In this document: in pieces, positions 1 through 12,083 of the stretch
Numbering within the stretch: position 1 is the stretch's first letter
Layout: each line of letters starts with the position of its first letter
From: Condylostoma magnum
Taxonomy: Eukaryota; Ciliophora; Heterotrichea; Heterotrichida; Condylostomatidae
DNA: 64,000 nucleotides
NCBI GenBank assembly: GCA_920105805.1
Contig: CAKKTI010000001.1
Coordinates: 1 to 64,000, forward strand
Direction: 5' to 3'
Program-made: the position numbers and the translations under genes
Notes under the pieces: model-generated
Database searches by the model: none
Seen by the model: only the letters and a program-made list of their open reading frames with translations
Told to the model about the DNA's origin: nothing

Positions 1-1207
1 GCTTATTTTATTTGAGTTTATATATGAAAAGTTTGATTTGCTATATTTGACTTTGTTTGAAAAAGTAGTTAAGAAGTCAAAATATGACTGGAGTTTCTTA
101 GACCAGAAATGAATGATTAATTAAGACTTGTTGTAATCCTAGCTCTTCAAATCCTCTCTTTATTTCAGTCCTCTTTTTGAATTATTGTAACTTTCGAAAT
201 TCAAAGTCAAATTTGTTTATTATATCATAGCTTAGCTTCATTCTTATCAATTCATCATTTTCAATACATTATTTACCTAAAATTGATAATAAAGGTAAAG
301 TAATCCAAAAAACTACAAATACTTACAATGAGCTGAAATTAAGGAGTTATTTCAATCCTATCAAAACTCCAAATAAGCAAATCATTATCCCAATTATACA
401 TTCGTAGATATTCACTTCTTTTCTGTAAAAGGGAATCAACTTTATTACTGTAAATGTAGTATACCCTCCAATCAAAATCAAGGATATTGATATAATGAAG
501 GGATTATCATCATAGGGGAAATACACAGTAAGAATTGGTATAAGGAGTTTGACAAGAACCAGTCTTTGATTGACTTCTGGATATGCAATTCCAAACAATC
601 CTTTATTTCATTAATAACTCATCAAAATATGAGCATACAGCCAGAATTTGGATAGCATAATACTCAATAAAGCTCATCCAGCAATAAACACAGTCAGATT
701 ATCATTCTCATATAACTAATCTTTCAAATACACTGTATAAAACTTAAGACTAGATAAAATGAACACATTACACATAAGGAAGTGTAGAGTATTGCTCAAA
801 CTAAACAAAATTTGAGTCAACTTCAAGTGTTCAGTTCTTATTCCATTGAAAGATCCAAACTCTTACTGCTGATTTGTAAGACTTAAGCATATGGAATCAA
901 TCAAAATATCAACTAAGTATAACGAAGTGATGAATATGAAAGCTGATGATGAATCCAATCCTATATATGTAGCAATCTTATCAATTCTTGATACAATAGA
1001 AATGAAACTCAAAACAGCCCTTACATAAGAATTACTTATTTCCAGTTGCTGAGAATTATTTGAATCCAAGAGAATAGATATTATTTGTAAGAATATCATA
1101 ACATGCTTAAAGTAAATGAATCAGCGGGTAGTTGTAAGTAAGTAGTTTTTGCGTAGAGCTAAGAATTTGACTAGGCGTTCAAAAGGATCTAATTCTTCGA
1201 CTGACAT
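1..1207 (-). CDS. Multi-pass membrane protein, N-terminal part (3' end outside window)
   Basis: The reading frame starts at an ATG at 1207 (MSVEELDPFERLVKFL) and stays open to the left edge, about 402 codons. It holds several hydrophobic stretches separated by charged loops: near residues 30-55, 80-105, 130-150, 175-215 and 225-300. Two in-frame TGA codons fall at plausible Trp positions. The soluble start followed by many helices resembles the N-terminal half of the large TmcB-like/PAS-domain membrane proteins common in ciliates. No PAS domain is visible in the part present, so that comparison is only a guess. It lies about 110 bp downstream of the RHD3-type GTPase gene on the same strand. 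Confidence 0.6.
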
Positions 1208-1316
1208 TTAATATTATAATCACAAATCAATTCAAACACTTGATTGATTGCTAATAATTATGTATAGTAAATAACCTTCTATAAGATTTCTATTCTGTAC
1301 TTTTACAAAAATAGTT

Positions 1317-3647
1317 TCAATTATTCACTTATATTTTATTACTAATTAACTATAAAATTATATCATCTTGCTCAAACTTCTTAACCACTCTAACTTAACT
1401 TTTCACTTCCATTTCCTCTGTAGCCGGTTTAATAGGTGATACCTCCTCGACTGGCCCAATAGTCTCAGAAACTTCCCTTACAGCCAGTTCATAAGCAGAA
1501 TCCTAATCATAATCATTAACATCAATTTAATACTTCACCATTCTAGTAGCAGGTATCATTCTAATCTTATTAACCAGCCTTTACCTTTTTTCAGTATCAT
1601 CAACCTATCTTTAAATAGGTCTCTTAATCTTCCCTTAAAACTAACCTTTAATCATCCCTTCGCCCCCCCCGCTCCCAGGATGATCTAAAAATGTATCTGC
1701 ATATACCACATCTTTCTCAATTACAATTTAGTCCTAACAATACCCATACCCTTTATAGTTTTATATAGTAAACTCAGCAGATTCTATATCTCATCCTTCA
1801 GGAGCTTGATAAACAAATCTTCTGTGATGAGTTACCGGTAATTTTGCTAGTCCTAAAGTTAGAAGGGCTAAGCACCATGGTCCTGACTTTACTTTATAAG
1901 TATTTGTCTATACAAAATGGTCATATTACGTCTCTGGCCTTCACACTTTTATAGGATGATCATACCATTCTCAGTCCTCATATTCTTCAGGAATCTCGTA
2001 CTCCTCTTCCCGTTCTCTTTCTTCTTTATGAGTTATTAAAAGAAGCTGATCTACTCTTAGTTGCACTTCATGATCAAATTTCATGTTTTTGCATAGATTT
2101 CTAGCTTTGTCTATTTTTTGGCGTGTTTCTACAAGCAGTTCATCTTAGGCTATACTTGACTGATATTAGGCTTCTATGTCAACTATTTTACCGAATATAT
2201 CGGGAATGCTATAGTACTCCTTAGCCATATTTACACATCTTGCTTCTACATTATTACAGATTTCATCTATTTCATCGTAGGTTAGCTTGACTCATACTTC
2301 CTTGTTATCTATACCAATCCATTCAATCGATTTCTCTGAGATCTACTTAGCCATTCAGTCTAAATTTTCGTCTCTTTCTTCTCCTATAGATTGCAACAAG
2401 CTTTCAAATGACTTTTAACGGTTATAACGTATTGATTATCCGATTTCTTCTAGTCAATTACCTAGATCAGTTATGTTTTTCTCAAATGAATCATAGAAAG
2501 TACCAGTTTCTGTTAGGATTTTTATTCATTAATGGAAGAACTTCTTTATTCTTCCACTAGCCTTGTTATCTAGTAAATATTATTACATTTGAAAGATTGA
2601 TTCGAATTTAGATTCAAACCACTCATTTAGTATATCTCTATACTGCATGTATATTTTCTCCGGCATTTTACCACATTTATGATTAAAGAATTGCAATACT
2701 TCCTATGACTTTTCATCTTCACACTCCACAGCATTAATTAGTTAATGACTGGACTTAGACTTAAGCTATTTTAACCAATCAACCGAATCTTTCTTAATCT
2801 CATCAATAATCCTTGAACACTTTCCAGAGGCAATGATTTCTCTTATAGAAGGAATATTAAGCTCATTATTACTCTATACATTATCCCAAATCTACCCTCA
2901 CATCTCCGGTATTTCTGTAATAGGCAATCTATTACTAATATCCTAGCAGATTTCCTCAATAAGATCTAATAAATTTTGTATATTATCCTAGTCAATCTCA
3001 TACATTCCAGGATAGTACTTCATTTCCTATACATAGATCTTAAAGCAATCCTCCATAGTAACATCCTCATATTCCTAAGGCCTATCAATCGAGTTCCATA
3101 CTTCAACCATTAAATTAATAGCCTAGTCCTTAAACGGCTATACTTACGCCTTATGTGGAAAATCTCTAAGCAGAAATACTAAATGTTTCTACTCCTTACC
3201 TGATATAAGTGGTAAGAAATTCTCAATAACAACTCTCAGCAAATCCTTACATGCTCCAGAAGCTCTTCCCAACTCATTAGTAAAAGTATTTATCATTAAA
3301 ATATCACTAACAGCCAGTGCAAACAAAGCAGCTCTGTTCTCAAAACTTCTTTCACCAGCTAATTCACGTTCTCTACTATCAGAGCCTTCCATGTCCAGTA
3401 GTAAATAATTATGACGCAGGGCCAGAGTCGCTCCCTTGGTAGTTTAGTTGTATCCACGGGACTCATCCATTACTTTCAAACTCATATCAAATGCCTTGTT
3501 CATAAGAGAGGATTTCCCGGAGGATTAGGGACCTATGATGGCTACTGTGTAATATATATCAGGAGGAAGTGAAGATAAAAACTATTCTAATTCGTCGCCT
3601 TCGTAGGCCTCGACGTCAGAAATAACCTAAAGGTACTCTTCTGTCAT
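1317..3647 (-). CDS. RHD3/Sey1-type dynamin-like GTPase
   Basis: About 776 codons. The P-loop GPQSSGKSS is at residues 39-47, a switch Thr in NQTTKG is near residue 70, and the G3-like DMEGSDSRER follows at residue 85. The next segment, with ENRAALFALAVSDILMINT, matches the RHD3/Sey1/atlastin-like family of ER-membrane-fusing GTPases. A helical region follows. The C-terminal 150 residues are charged, and I see no clear two-helix membrane hairpin, which is unusual for a membrane-fusion member; it could be a soluble divergent relative. The stop is TGA at 1317, or TAG at 1350-1352. The start ATG overlaps the in-frame TGA of the upstream PHD gene as ATGA. Confidence 0.82.
3644..3647 (-). other. 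ATGA stop/start overlap, PHD gene into GTPase gene
   Basis: The ATG of the GTPase gene and the first in-frame TGA of the upstream PHD-protein frame share the four bases ATGA. An in-frame TAA precedes it by 12 bases, so the true stop may be that TAA, leaving only about 11 bases between genes. Confidence 0.75.
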
Positions 3648-6600
3648 TTTTTTATTAATTAAACTAAGTGCTTTAGCTTTTCTAGGATTTTATGGTCTAG
3701 TTTCAAGTCGTTAGCTCTGTTTATAAGTTCAGAGCATTTTTCAGGGTCCGGGATTTCCTTCAGGAAGTTTTCTGCATCTGATTTCCAGTCTATTGATTAC
3801 TAGTAAAGCTCCTTGATCTAGTTAATCTTTTCGTGGACAAAGGGAAATGAGAGGGATAGCCCGTATATGCGATTCACTTCTTCTAATGTATGACGACTCT
3901 GCATAAAGTTTTCTATGTTTTTGATATGCTGCTCAAACATCTGTACATCTTGCTTCAAACGTTCAAATTCTTTAATTTTTACTTTTTCAAAGGCAGGGTT
4001 ATTTATTATGTTGTAATAGTCTTATAGCTCGTTTCCTCATTATTTTAAAGTCTGTATATTTTCTTTGCATTCTTTTATAACCTGGCCCAGTTGCTTGAGT
4101 TCCTCGACTATTTCTTATAAATCTGAACTGTCTTCAATTCTTTAAGCTTCTTTTAGTAACTTGAAAATTAGTCTGGGAGACTGAGCCTCGTACAATACCC
4201 TGAAAGCTTCCCATACCCACTCTCTTTTAATTACAAGCTAAGCAAAACTCTCCCGTTGGCTAAGATATACAGGGAACCCCTCATATTATACCAAAGTGTC
4301 ATGCATTTGCAGCTCTGATATTTCCCGAGCTTTTATTACATCTTTTCTGTTGTTTTCTATAGCCTCTTTTACTTTCTATACTTCTACTCCCATTTCAATG
4401 AACTAATCTACTTGTAAAAGCCATTCGTCTATGTTTTATCTAAGTTTTACCAGTTCTCTGTACTCCTTAGTCTCTACCTGAATGGCAGATCCGGATTAAA
4501 TAGTGTCTTCAATTTGTTATATACTGAAAAACTGTCTTTAAGGATGTTGCCAATCATATCTAAACCCAAGTCGTTCACAGCATATAAAGCACCTGTACTC
4601 TGTGGGAATTTCTTAGATCTCTACTATAGACAGTCCAATACATGTAGGGTGATATCACTACTCGCAAAACTCGCAATTCACCATCATATTATCAACAATA
4701 CTAGCTTCCTTCTAACACGCACAAAATACTTGCTTATTAATTTCCAACCTAGTCTTACCTATTCTTAAGTACCGTTTTACATTTCTGACCGGTTTCTTAT
4801 CTAATTGTTTCTACTTTTAAGTCATTGTCCTCTTACGTCTATCCGGTACAAACTGTGGCTTAAAGTTAGGCTGTAATGCTGAAGTATGAATAATAGTATG
4901 CAGTTCTCCAAATGGCTAGAAATATGAGTAAACTGGAGCAACACTAAGTCCTTCCATTACTGGTGCATTTACCACAGAGCTTATAATACAGTTAGCCTAG
5001 CAGTAAGGATCGCTTCTTTATGATTTCGGAAGTAGTTCATAGGCACAGTTAACCAGGCGTTTCTTATAAGGCTTTGCTTGCTCGTATACTTTAAAGTCAG
5101 GGTTAGGGAGGTACTGCAGGATTTTTCGGGCTGATTTACACCAATTGTTGACTTCTTTATACAGGGTGTCTAGAGGCTGTAGCTCCTGGGTTTAAATCAC
5201 TATGTTTTTAGACTCGTGTATTAATTGTTCCAATTCAGCAAAAGTGCCTAGGTTTTATATATAGTTTTTAGATCTTTCAATTCATGTACAGTTTTAATAT
5301 ATGCATTGCTCTAGTTCTTGTGTATATTAGTAATATGGATACAGTTTTTTCACTGTTAGATACGTTTCTATGAGTACTTAAAGAGGCTTTTTTACTCCCG
5401 TATTAAAGTCAGATTTGGCATCATCTATTATTCCCTTTACAAACGCATAGCTGGTCTGTAGTTAAGTTAGTATGTCTTTTGCCTGTACATTTAAATTAAA
5501 GCCTTGCTATATTAACTACTCGATTCCTTGAACAGTCTACGATTACTATTTAATATTATGCACTTATTAATACCATTAAATTACTTCAATTTGATACTGA
5601 ATATCTTACCATTACTACTTTTTAATTGGAATTCATTTCCCACGTTCTATTAACTCCCAATATCATTGATTTAAATCCTCTAATTCCTCTTAAGTATAAT
5701 ACATGTACTCCTGCTGCTTAGTTTTATTCCCATAATCATTTTTCCACTACTGCAACAACACAGCTTTACTTTCAAGAGCATCTCTTTCCTCTATTTCCCC
5801 TTAAAACTGCTAAATTTCCCTTGATAACTTGTTGAATTCTTATATAAGGGAATCGGATGGTGTATCTCTTGGAAATTTCATTAAGAATTCACTAGCCCGA
5901 GCACATACACTTTCCTTTTAGCTTAAACTTCCTTATATCTTTTTGAATTCTTTGCACGTAATCTTAAGCTTTTTCTATTCATCTTTAAGAAGCTGTATTT
6001 AATCATAATCAATCTTTTTGTCATTGTAATACTTAAGACACTGTTCATGCCATTCCTTAGCTCTTTCGTACTTCTATTATAAAGGTTTTAGTAGATTCCC
6101 TACATCCCCTTACATATACTAGCCTTAATGTACTAACTCTGTGAGTGTGTCTATTTTAACTAAATTATTCAAGGCATATTTGGTATTTGCTTACCATTTT
6201 CTTTAGTTATCACATAGCTTCTATAATGGCTTTAGTAATGGTGATTTTATATTATTAGAGTTAGCATCATTTACTAGTTTTTCAATCTCTCTGAACTAAA
6301 TTCGACTATTTTACATAAGAGCATCTGCTCTTTACCCCCACTTAATCTTTTTCTATATTTGTACTAGATTATCAAGCTTAAGTGGTAATTTTGACCCTTC
6401 TGCTATTAATTAATTCATTGAGTAGCTTTCCCTATAGTCTTAATTCAGCATCTTTATTCTATTTTTCCATTCTTAAACTCTTTGCAAGTACTGATCTAAG
6501 TTTTCAACCTCATGATGAGTGAAATCTAGCTCTTTTGCCTATTTTACAAGTCTTTTGACTTCTCTATAATTCAGTCTATCCCTTTCTTTCCTTCCTCTAT

Positions 6601-7597
6601 GTTCCTTCCTTATAAAGTGAACAGTATCAATCCACTTCTTAATTCTTCTATACTTTTCTTTTATAGGGGCTAATTGAGGTAAGTGCAAACTAATACTAGA
6701 ACCTTCTGATGCTAAAGTGTTTAATTACTTGAATGTAGGCTTATTTAAATTCTACACTTTAGTCATCCAATCCCTTGCTTTTGTATATACAGGCTCTAGA
6801 TTATCCATAATTTAAGTAGAAATCTTATATTATTTTGACTCTTGTATTAATTCTTCCAACTAATCAATACTCAAGCTTTTCTCAGCTAGTTTTCTTTTCA
6901 CATTGTTTGTAAATTCCTAGGTTTAACTTAAATACTACGAAATCTCTGCTGGAAGTTGCATTTTCATATCAAATGCAGATTGAATGTAAGGCTATAAATC
7001 TGACTCTTTTACTCCATATCTAACCATAGTCAATAATCTTTCCCTTCACTCTTCCTTCGAGCTATTATTAGCTTTCATTATCTCTCTAAACTAATCTTCT
7101 ACTTCCTTATTCAACTCTTCCTATGATTTTTCTTCTATGATGTTAGGATTCATTATCATCTACAAGGGAAAAAGAACGGCAAATTTTGCCTTTGACGCGT
7201 TTTGGTAGTTTTGGAATAATTTTAAGGCATTTTCTTCATATCCAGCCCCACCTTGAGAAATAAGTCCATCATTAGGATAACTTTCCATTACAATTTTGCA
7301 GAATTAGAGAAAATCCTTTACATCAGTTGATTTTGAGTGAACTAATTTATACCTAACACTTGACTCTTCCTTTTAAGGTAAAGGAAGATCTACTTGGTAT
7401 TGCTCTCCTACTCTAGAGGATCTGAACGGATATAAGTTTCTTTTAGTCTTATGCTCGTAACTTCCCAGGGGCTTATTTCTTCTATCACGGTGCTTTTAGC
7501 GAAGATGTCGCTAATAGCAAGGATTACACATACTTCTGCAGTAGTGCTGAGCTTATCTTTTACATTTAGAGCAAAGGAAGCTGCCATTTGTCTTCAT
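3644..7597 (-). CDS. PHD-finger protein with PLU-1-like helical repeats, no JmjC domain
   Basis: About 1317 codons without a needed intron. Residues 8-36 form a Cys/His-rich zinc-binding start (CSKCKRQAQHYC...). A long, mostly helical stretch with regularly spaced Trp resembles the PLU-1-like region of KDM5/JARID1 histone demethylases. A PHD finger lies near residues 965-1015 (CACQ...CEQWYHPTCIG...CFICC), followed by more PLU-1-like helices. The conserved PHD Trp is encoded by TGA at 4655-4657. No JmjC, ARID or C5HC2 segment is seen, so it probably reads histone tails rather than demethylating them. The first in-frame TGA overlaps the GTPase start; an in-frame TAA lies four codons earlier. 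The divergent coiled-coil gene begins 88 bp upstream. Confidence 0.8.
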
Positions 7598-7685
7598 TTT
7601 ATATTATAAAAGCGGTAAAATGTGGAGTTAGAAGGAGAAATAACTAAGAGAACTTGATTAAAAGTATAGGGATTTAAAGGGAGGT

Positions 7686-8294
7686 ATGCAGTTTGAGTAA
7701 GAATAATCATAATAGGACTCAAGCTTGGATTATGCTGATTTTTTGAAAAATGAGATTGTGTAGTAGAGGAGGGTAATTGAGGGGCAATAAGAGAAAATAG
7801 ATTTGTTGGAATTGTATTTTAATAAGTCTGAGGAGTAGATTTAAGCAGTTAAGGAAAGGAATACTGGAGATGATTATTAAGATAATTTGATTAAGTAATT
7901 AGAAGACTTAAGGCTATAGTATGGTTAGCTATAAGAAAGTATATAAACGCAGTCAGAAATCGAAGATAAATCATTTGATGAAAGATAATAAATCTTTTTT
8001 ACATAGGGGAAAAGTAAAGGGGATTAATGGAATAAAAGTAATGAACAATCTATTACAGAATCTATAGGAAATGATGAAAACTTCAGTAATTAGTTAAAAT
8101 CATAAATAAAACAGTTATAATAGGATAAAAAGCGATTATTAAAGCATGTTAAAGAAGTTGAAAAAGCTTTTAAGAGTTCTTTAAAGCTAATTGATATACT
8201 TAAGCGCCAAAAAATTCATTTAGAAAGTACAAGGCTACTAAATCTTACTGAAGATGAGTTTAATAAAGTATTAGATTTAGGTAATAGAACTTGA
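7686..8294 (+). CDS. Small coiled-coil protein, function unknown
   Basis: 202 codons, from ATG (MQFEQEQSQQDSSLDYADF) to TGA. The middle and C-terminal parts are rich in Glu, Lys, Gln and Leu with heptad spacing (QLKSQIKQLQQDKKRLLKHV), predicting a long coiled coil. Most Gln codons are TAA or TAG, as in the confident genes nearby. I recognise no family. It is divergent from the PHD-protein gene, with 88 bp between start codons. Confidence 0.65.
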
Positions 8295-9149
8295 TAATAT
8301 GTAAGGTTTTCGTATTGATTTTAAATATATTTAGAAGTGTGGTAGTTATTAAGTATAATCTTTCATTATTCAGGGATAACGTTAGACTTCGTTGCTATTT
8401 TAAATTAAAGTTAATCTATAAGAAATATAAGCTTAAAACGCTACTCTTACTTTAGATTTGCATATATCAACTTAATAATACACTAGACTGATAATGAGGC
8501 TCTAACTAGGAAATAAATATAGCTAAGCTAATTGTAATTTTAGATATAGCATATAGTTTTAATACCCTCATTATATGTGAACTAATAACGTATTTTTATT
8601 TAACTATCCTTAATTTATAAGTATATAAGCTGCATTTTCTGAAATACTTTAATATCTCATATAAGACCTCATAATTTGACCAGATTTTATTAAGTTTGAT
8701 TATGCTTATAAATATAGCTATAATCTGCATCTCTTTGCTAATAATTTATTTGATACACAACTCTTTTTAATATTTTATATAGCTAAACGATATTTATATC
8801 TTAATTCAATGTTATATTTACAATTTAAGCTAAAAAGTACAACTATCCTTCCATTTCTACATTAAATCTAGTAATATACCATACAAAACTACCTTAATTA
8901 CTAACATATAATAGGCTTTAATTACACTATATAATCTTTAAGTTTCCATTTTTTCAACAACTAAATTAAATCCCTTATAACCTATTCCCCTATACCTATT
9001 CTAAGCAAAACTTCCCAGAAACTGATCTCTTCCTCTACCAGCATCTTCCCACAACCTGCTTCTTGCTCCTAACACCCCCTGACTCCACTTATAAATCCAT
9101 ACCAATAACTAAATGATTTTAACCAATTACTTTTCTCTATTAATTAATA
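8295..9149. other. Intergenic, no clear gene
   Basis: This 855-bp AT-rich stretch lies between the small coiled-coil gene and the aldo-keto reductase. A less AT-rich patch at about 8990-9110 contains a short open minus-strand frame with coding-like composition but no ATG and no recognised family. I see no tRNA or terminator. Confidence 0.5.
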
Positions 9150-10229
9150 ATGGTAGACGCCCCTCGCATGCGATACAATTTCTTAGGAAACTCTGGCCTT
9201 TCCGTCTCAGCAATATCCTTAGGGAACTGGATAACAGGCCACAATGCTGAAGAAGAGGAAACCTAATTCCAATGCTTTGATAAAGCAGTCCGTAGTGGAG
9301 TCAACTTCCTAGATACCGCAGAAGTATATGGCCAAGGTGTAGCTGAATCAGTCTTAGGAAACATCATTAAGCGTGGTGACTACAATAGGGATTCAATCAT
9401 TGTTTCAACCAAGTTCATGAGATGCGGAAAGGGACCAAACGCTGGGAATCTGAGCAGGAAGCACCTGATATAAGGAATGAGGAATTCCCTCAAAAGGTTG
9501 CAGCTAGACTATGCTGACATCATCTTCATGCATCGTCCTGACCATGAGACTCCTCTAAGGGAGACTATTCACTCTGTCAGTCATTTATTAGATAAAGGAA
9601 AGGCTGATCACTGGGGAACTTCAGAATTCTCTGACTTTTAATTAACTGAGATATACAGGATTTGCGATAAGTATGGGTATCCTTATCCTAATGCAGAGCA
9701 GTGCGTTTATCATATGTTAAAGAGAGAGAGAGTAGAGAAGGACTTAGTTCCCTTCTTCGACACCAAAGGATTAGGTACAACAGTCTGGTCTCCCTTGGCA
9801 GGAGGAATACTAACTGGTAAGTATAACACTGGAGAGCTTCCTACCGACAGCAGATATGCAACTAACGACTCTCTATCAGGAATACTAAGTCAGTACTTCT
9901 CAGACGATAAAAAAGAGTCCACTGTGGCAAAACTTCAAGGATTAGCAACCATAGCTAATGAGTTATAATGCACTCAAGCTCAATTGGCTTTAGCCTGGGT
10001 TTTAAAGTCCAATGATGTTAGCACTGCCATTACTGGAGCTTCAAGAGTTGAATAAATCGAGTCCAATTTAGGAGCTTTGAATGTTATTGATAATTTAACT
10101 CCTGATGTTCTAGCAAGGATTGAGGAGCTTTTGGGTAACAGGCCTGGGTTACCTATGAATTTCAGGCATAATCTAAATGCCGGTCCTGATTCACCAATGC
10201 CAATTTATGGCCCATCTTTCAGGAGATAG
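9150..10229 (+). CDS. Aldo-keto reductase, Kv-beta/YghZ-like (AKR6/14 type)
   Basis: 359 codons starting MVDAPRMRYNFLGNSGLSVS. AKRs are NADPH-dependent oxidoreductases with a TIM barrel. The catalytic tetrad is visible: Asp and Tyr in FLDTAEVYGQG, Lys in STKFMRCGKG and His in IIFMHRPDHETP. The AEQCVYHMLKRERVE and TTVWSPLAGGILTGKY segments match Kv-channel beta subunits and bacterial YghZ more than classical aldose reductases. The protein should be cytosolic. I place the stop at TAG 10227-10229, after the family's usual end plus a tail of about 25 residues. The same frame then meets no TGA for 784 bp, so TAG or TAA must terminate here unless an intron is hidden. Confidence 0.9.
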
Positions 10230-10609
10230 TTAGTTAATTAGTTCTTTTAGTAATGTTTAGTTTTAGGGTTGAAAGGTAAATATTATTATATAGAATTGAG
10301 AATATAAAATCAATGCTATGATATATATTAAAGCCAATCGAATATATTAATAAAGAGCTTATATACTAATTACTATCTAATTTCAGATTTATATTAAGCA
10401 GTTTAAATGAGACTTAAATTAATTATTTCACCAGTTTACATAATATAATGCAGAGCACCATTAACAATTTTCATCATTCCCACCAAATAATAAATTACTA
10501 TCTGTATAAACCAAATCTCAGCCAATCTTTACAAAACAAATACAAATTAATAAAATCTACCCTCTAGACCAGTCTAACAAATTTCTATTTTTCTTCATAA
10601 TTTTTAACC
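10230..10609. other. Intergenic, no gene seen
   Basis: AT-rich spacer between the aldo-keto reductase and the next plus-strand gene. Both strands give only low-complexity translations. Confidence 0.5.
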
Positions 10610-11134
10610 ATGCAAAGTAATAACAAGAATCCAAGAATCAGAACAGCATGCGACCCCTTCAAAAGCTTAAATTAAACAGAACAGGGCTTACCCAAGCTCA
10701 GACCAACAATTCCACGCTATCATAAAGCAAAACAAAGCCGTATATAATCTATACGTCATAAGCCAAAGTGCATCGGTTAAAAAAGCCAAGCATTCATACG
10801 CATAAGACCACTCTGTACAAGTAAACCACTTCTAAACCGAGTCACTTCTGTATAAACATTAAACAATAATAATCAGAACTGCAAAAAGCCTGATATAAAA
10901 TTATTAGAATTTGAGGAATCCAATGGAAGTGAGAGTACACTTCCTTAAAGCAGTGGGATTTCGTATATTTAAGAAGGGAGCCAGGATACTGATTGCGATG
11001 TATTTGAGCGTCTGAGAAGTCTAATGATGAGTAATTAGAGTTTTTATGAATCAAAGCTTGAAGAAACAGCGTATTTTCCTAATGCTAATTAATTTTCTTT
11101 TATATTTGCTGAAATTTTTTAATAATTGAACTGA
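10610..11134 (+). CDS. Hypothetical basic, polar protein
   Basis: About 174 codons from ATG (MQSNNKNPRIRTACDPFKS) to TGA, or about 170 if the TAA pair at 11120-11125 is the stop. The N-terminal half is rich in Arg, Lys and Pro; the C-terminal half is acidic and Ser-rich (KLLEFEESNGSESTLPQSSG). No family is recognised. Its 3' end overlaps the end of the convergent cyclic-nucleotide-binding gene by up to 84 bp, so one of the two stops may be misplaced. Confidence 0.5.
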
Positions 11135-12016
11135 AAGGAGGCTATTTGACCCTGAGAGGGAAATGGGAACTTTCTAGGGGATTGGCCCTATTTGGTTGGT
11201 TCTTGGTCTTTGTATTGATGGCCTTCTTATATTTAATGTATGAATGTTTGTCTAATTGAAGCTTCTTTGTCTTGATTATGTTTTAGGCTTAAAATATTTA
11301 TGATAGGCTACTTAATCCATTGTCATTGCTTTTTCATTGCAATTGATCTTTTGTTTTCTAGTTAAAGGCTGTCTTCTAAATTGAATGAAATACTCTGGTA
11401 CTCATAGTTTCTGTTTTTATGATTGCTTATATATGTGATCAATAGGAACTTAAAAGAATTAGGAGATATTTGGGTTTATAAAGCCTGGCTCATCTTTCAT
11501 TATTTTGTATATGTTGTGTCTTTATTGGTATTAGCTGGTATGCAAGCTTTGCCTTTATTATTTCAGATTGTTTAGATCTCTAAAGTTTAGATCTTATATG
11601 ATATTTTTAAAATCTAATTTGATAAGTGTAGTCTGTTATGAATAGCAAACACAATTACTTTACCACACCAATTCTTTATTATGTTTAATATGGCCATATA
11701 ACTCAATCTAACCTAGCAAAGTTCCTTACATTATCTGTGTGATTGGAACATTTTTCTGCTTAACTTTATCTAACTTTAATCTATTTCTAAAATACTCCTA
11801 ATAATCCTTTCTGTTTATACTCACTTCGATTCTAACTTAATCATGTGTTTATAGAACTCCGTTTTATACGTAATATAAGCACTCAACACTATCCCCTTAT
11901 CTGAATAACTCATAATTCTTTTTCAGTATAATTTTCTTAGCACTGTCCTATAAAATTTCTAACTAAGTAGGGCTTAATCGTTTAAAAAGACTTATAGAAC
12001 GAAACAAAGCAATCAT
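11051..12016 (-). CDS. Cyclic-nucleotide-binding domain protein
   Basis: 321 codons. The start MIALFRSISLFKRLSPTQLE, followed by an FRQGDSVECLYYVQNG segment near residue 40, is the typical opening of a cNMP-binding (CAP_ED) domain, as in PKA regulatory subunits and ciliate CNBD proteins. The phosphate-binding cassette is not obvious. The C-terminal half is basic with several Pro-Arg stretches. Plus-strand frames across 11100-12050 are also open and hydrophobic, but they are antisense of this gene. The IQ-motif gene diverges 67 bp away. TGA at 11051-11053 is taken as the stop. Confidence 0.7.
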
Positions 12017-12083
12017 GTTTTACTTTCTTAGCTATTATTTATGAACTTTATCAGCATTCTATTTCAACCTATTCCACATTTTT

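Noticed and set aside
3590-3660. PHD protein and GTPase as a single fused gene joined by an intron
   Set aside because: A 29-base GT...AG segment could keep the frame, but both proteins have natural ends here and no such fusion is known. The ATGA overlap recurs elsewhere.
11100-12053. Plus-strand membrane-protein-like frames, possibly the second exon of the gene at 10610
   Set aside because: The minus strand encodes a recognisable cyclic-nucleotide-binding domain over the same bases, and no convincing short intron joins the plus frames.
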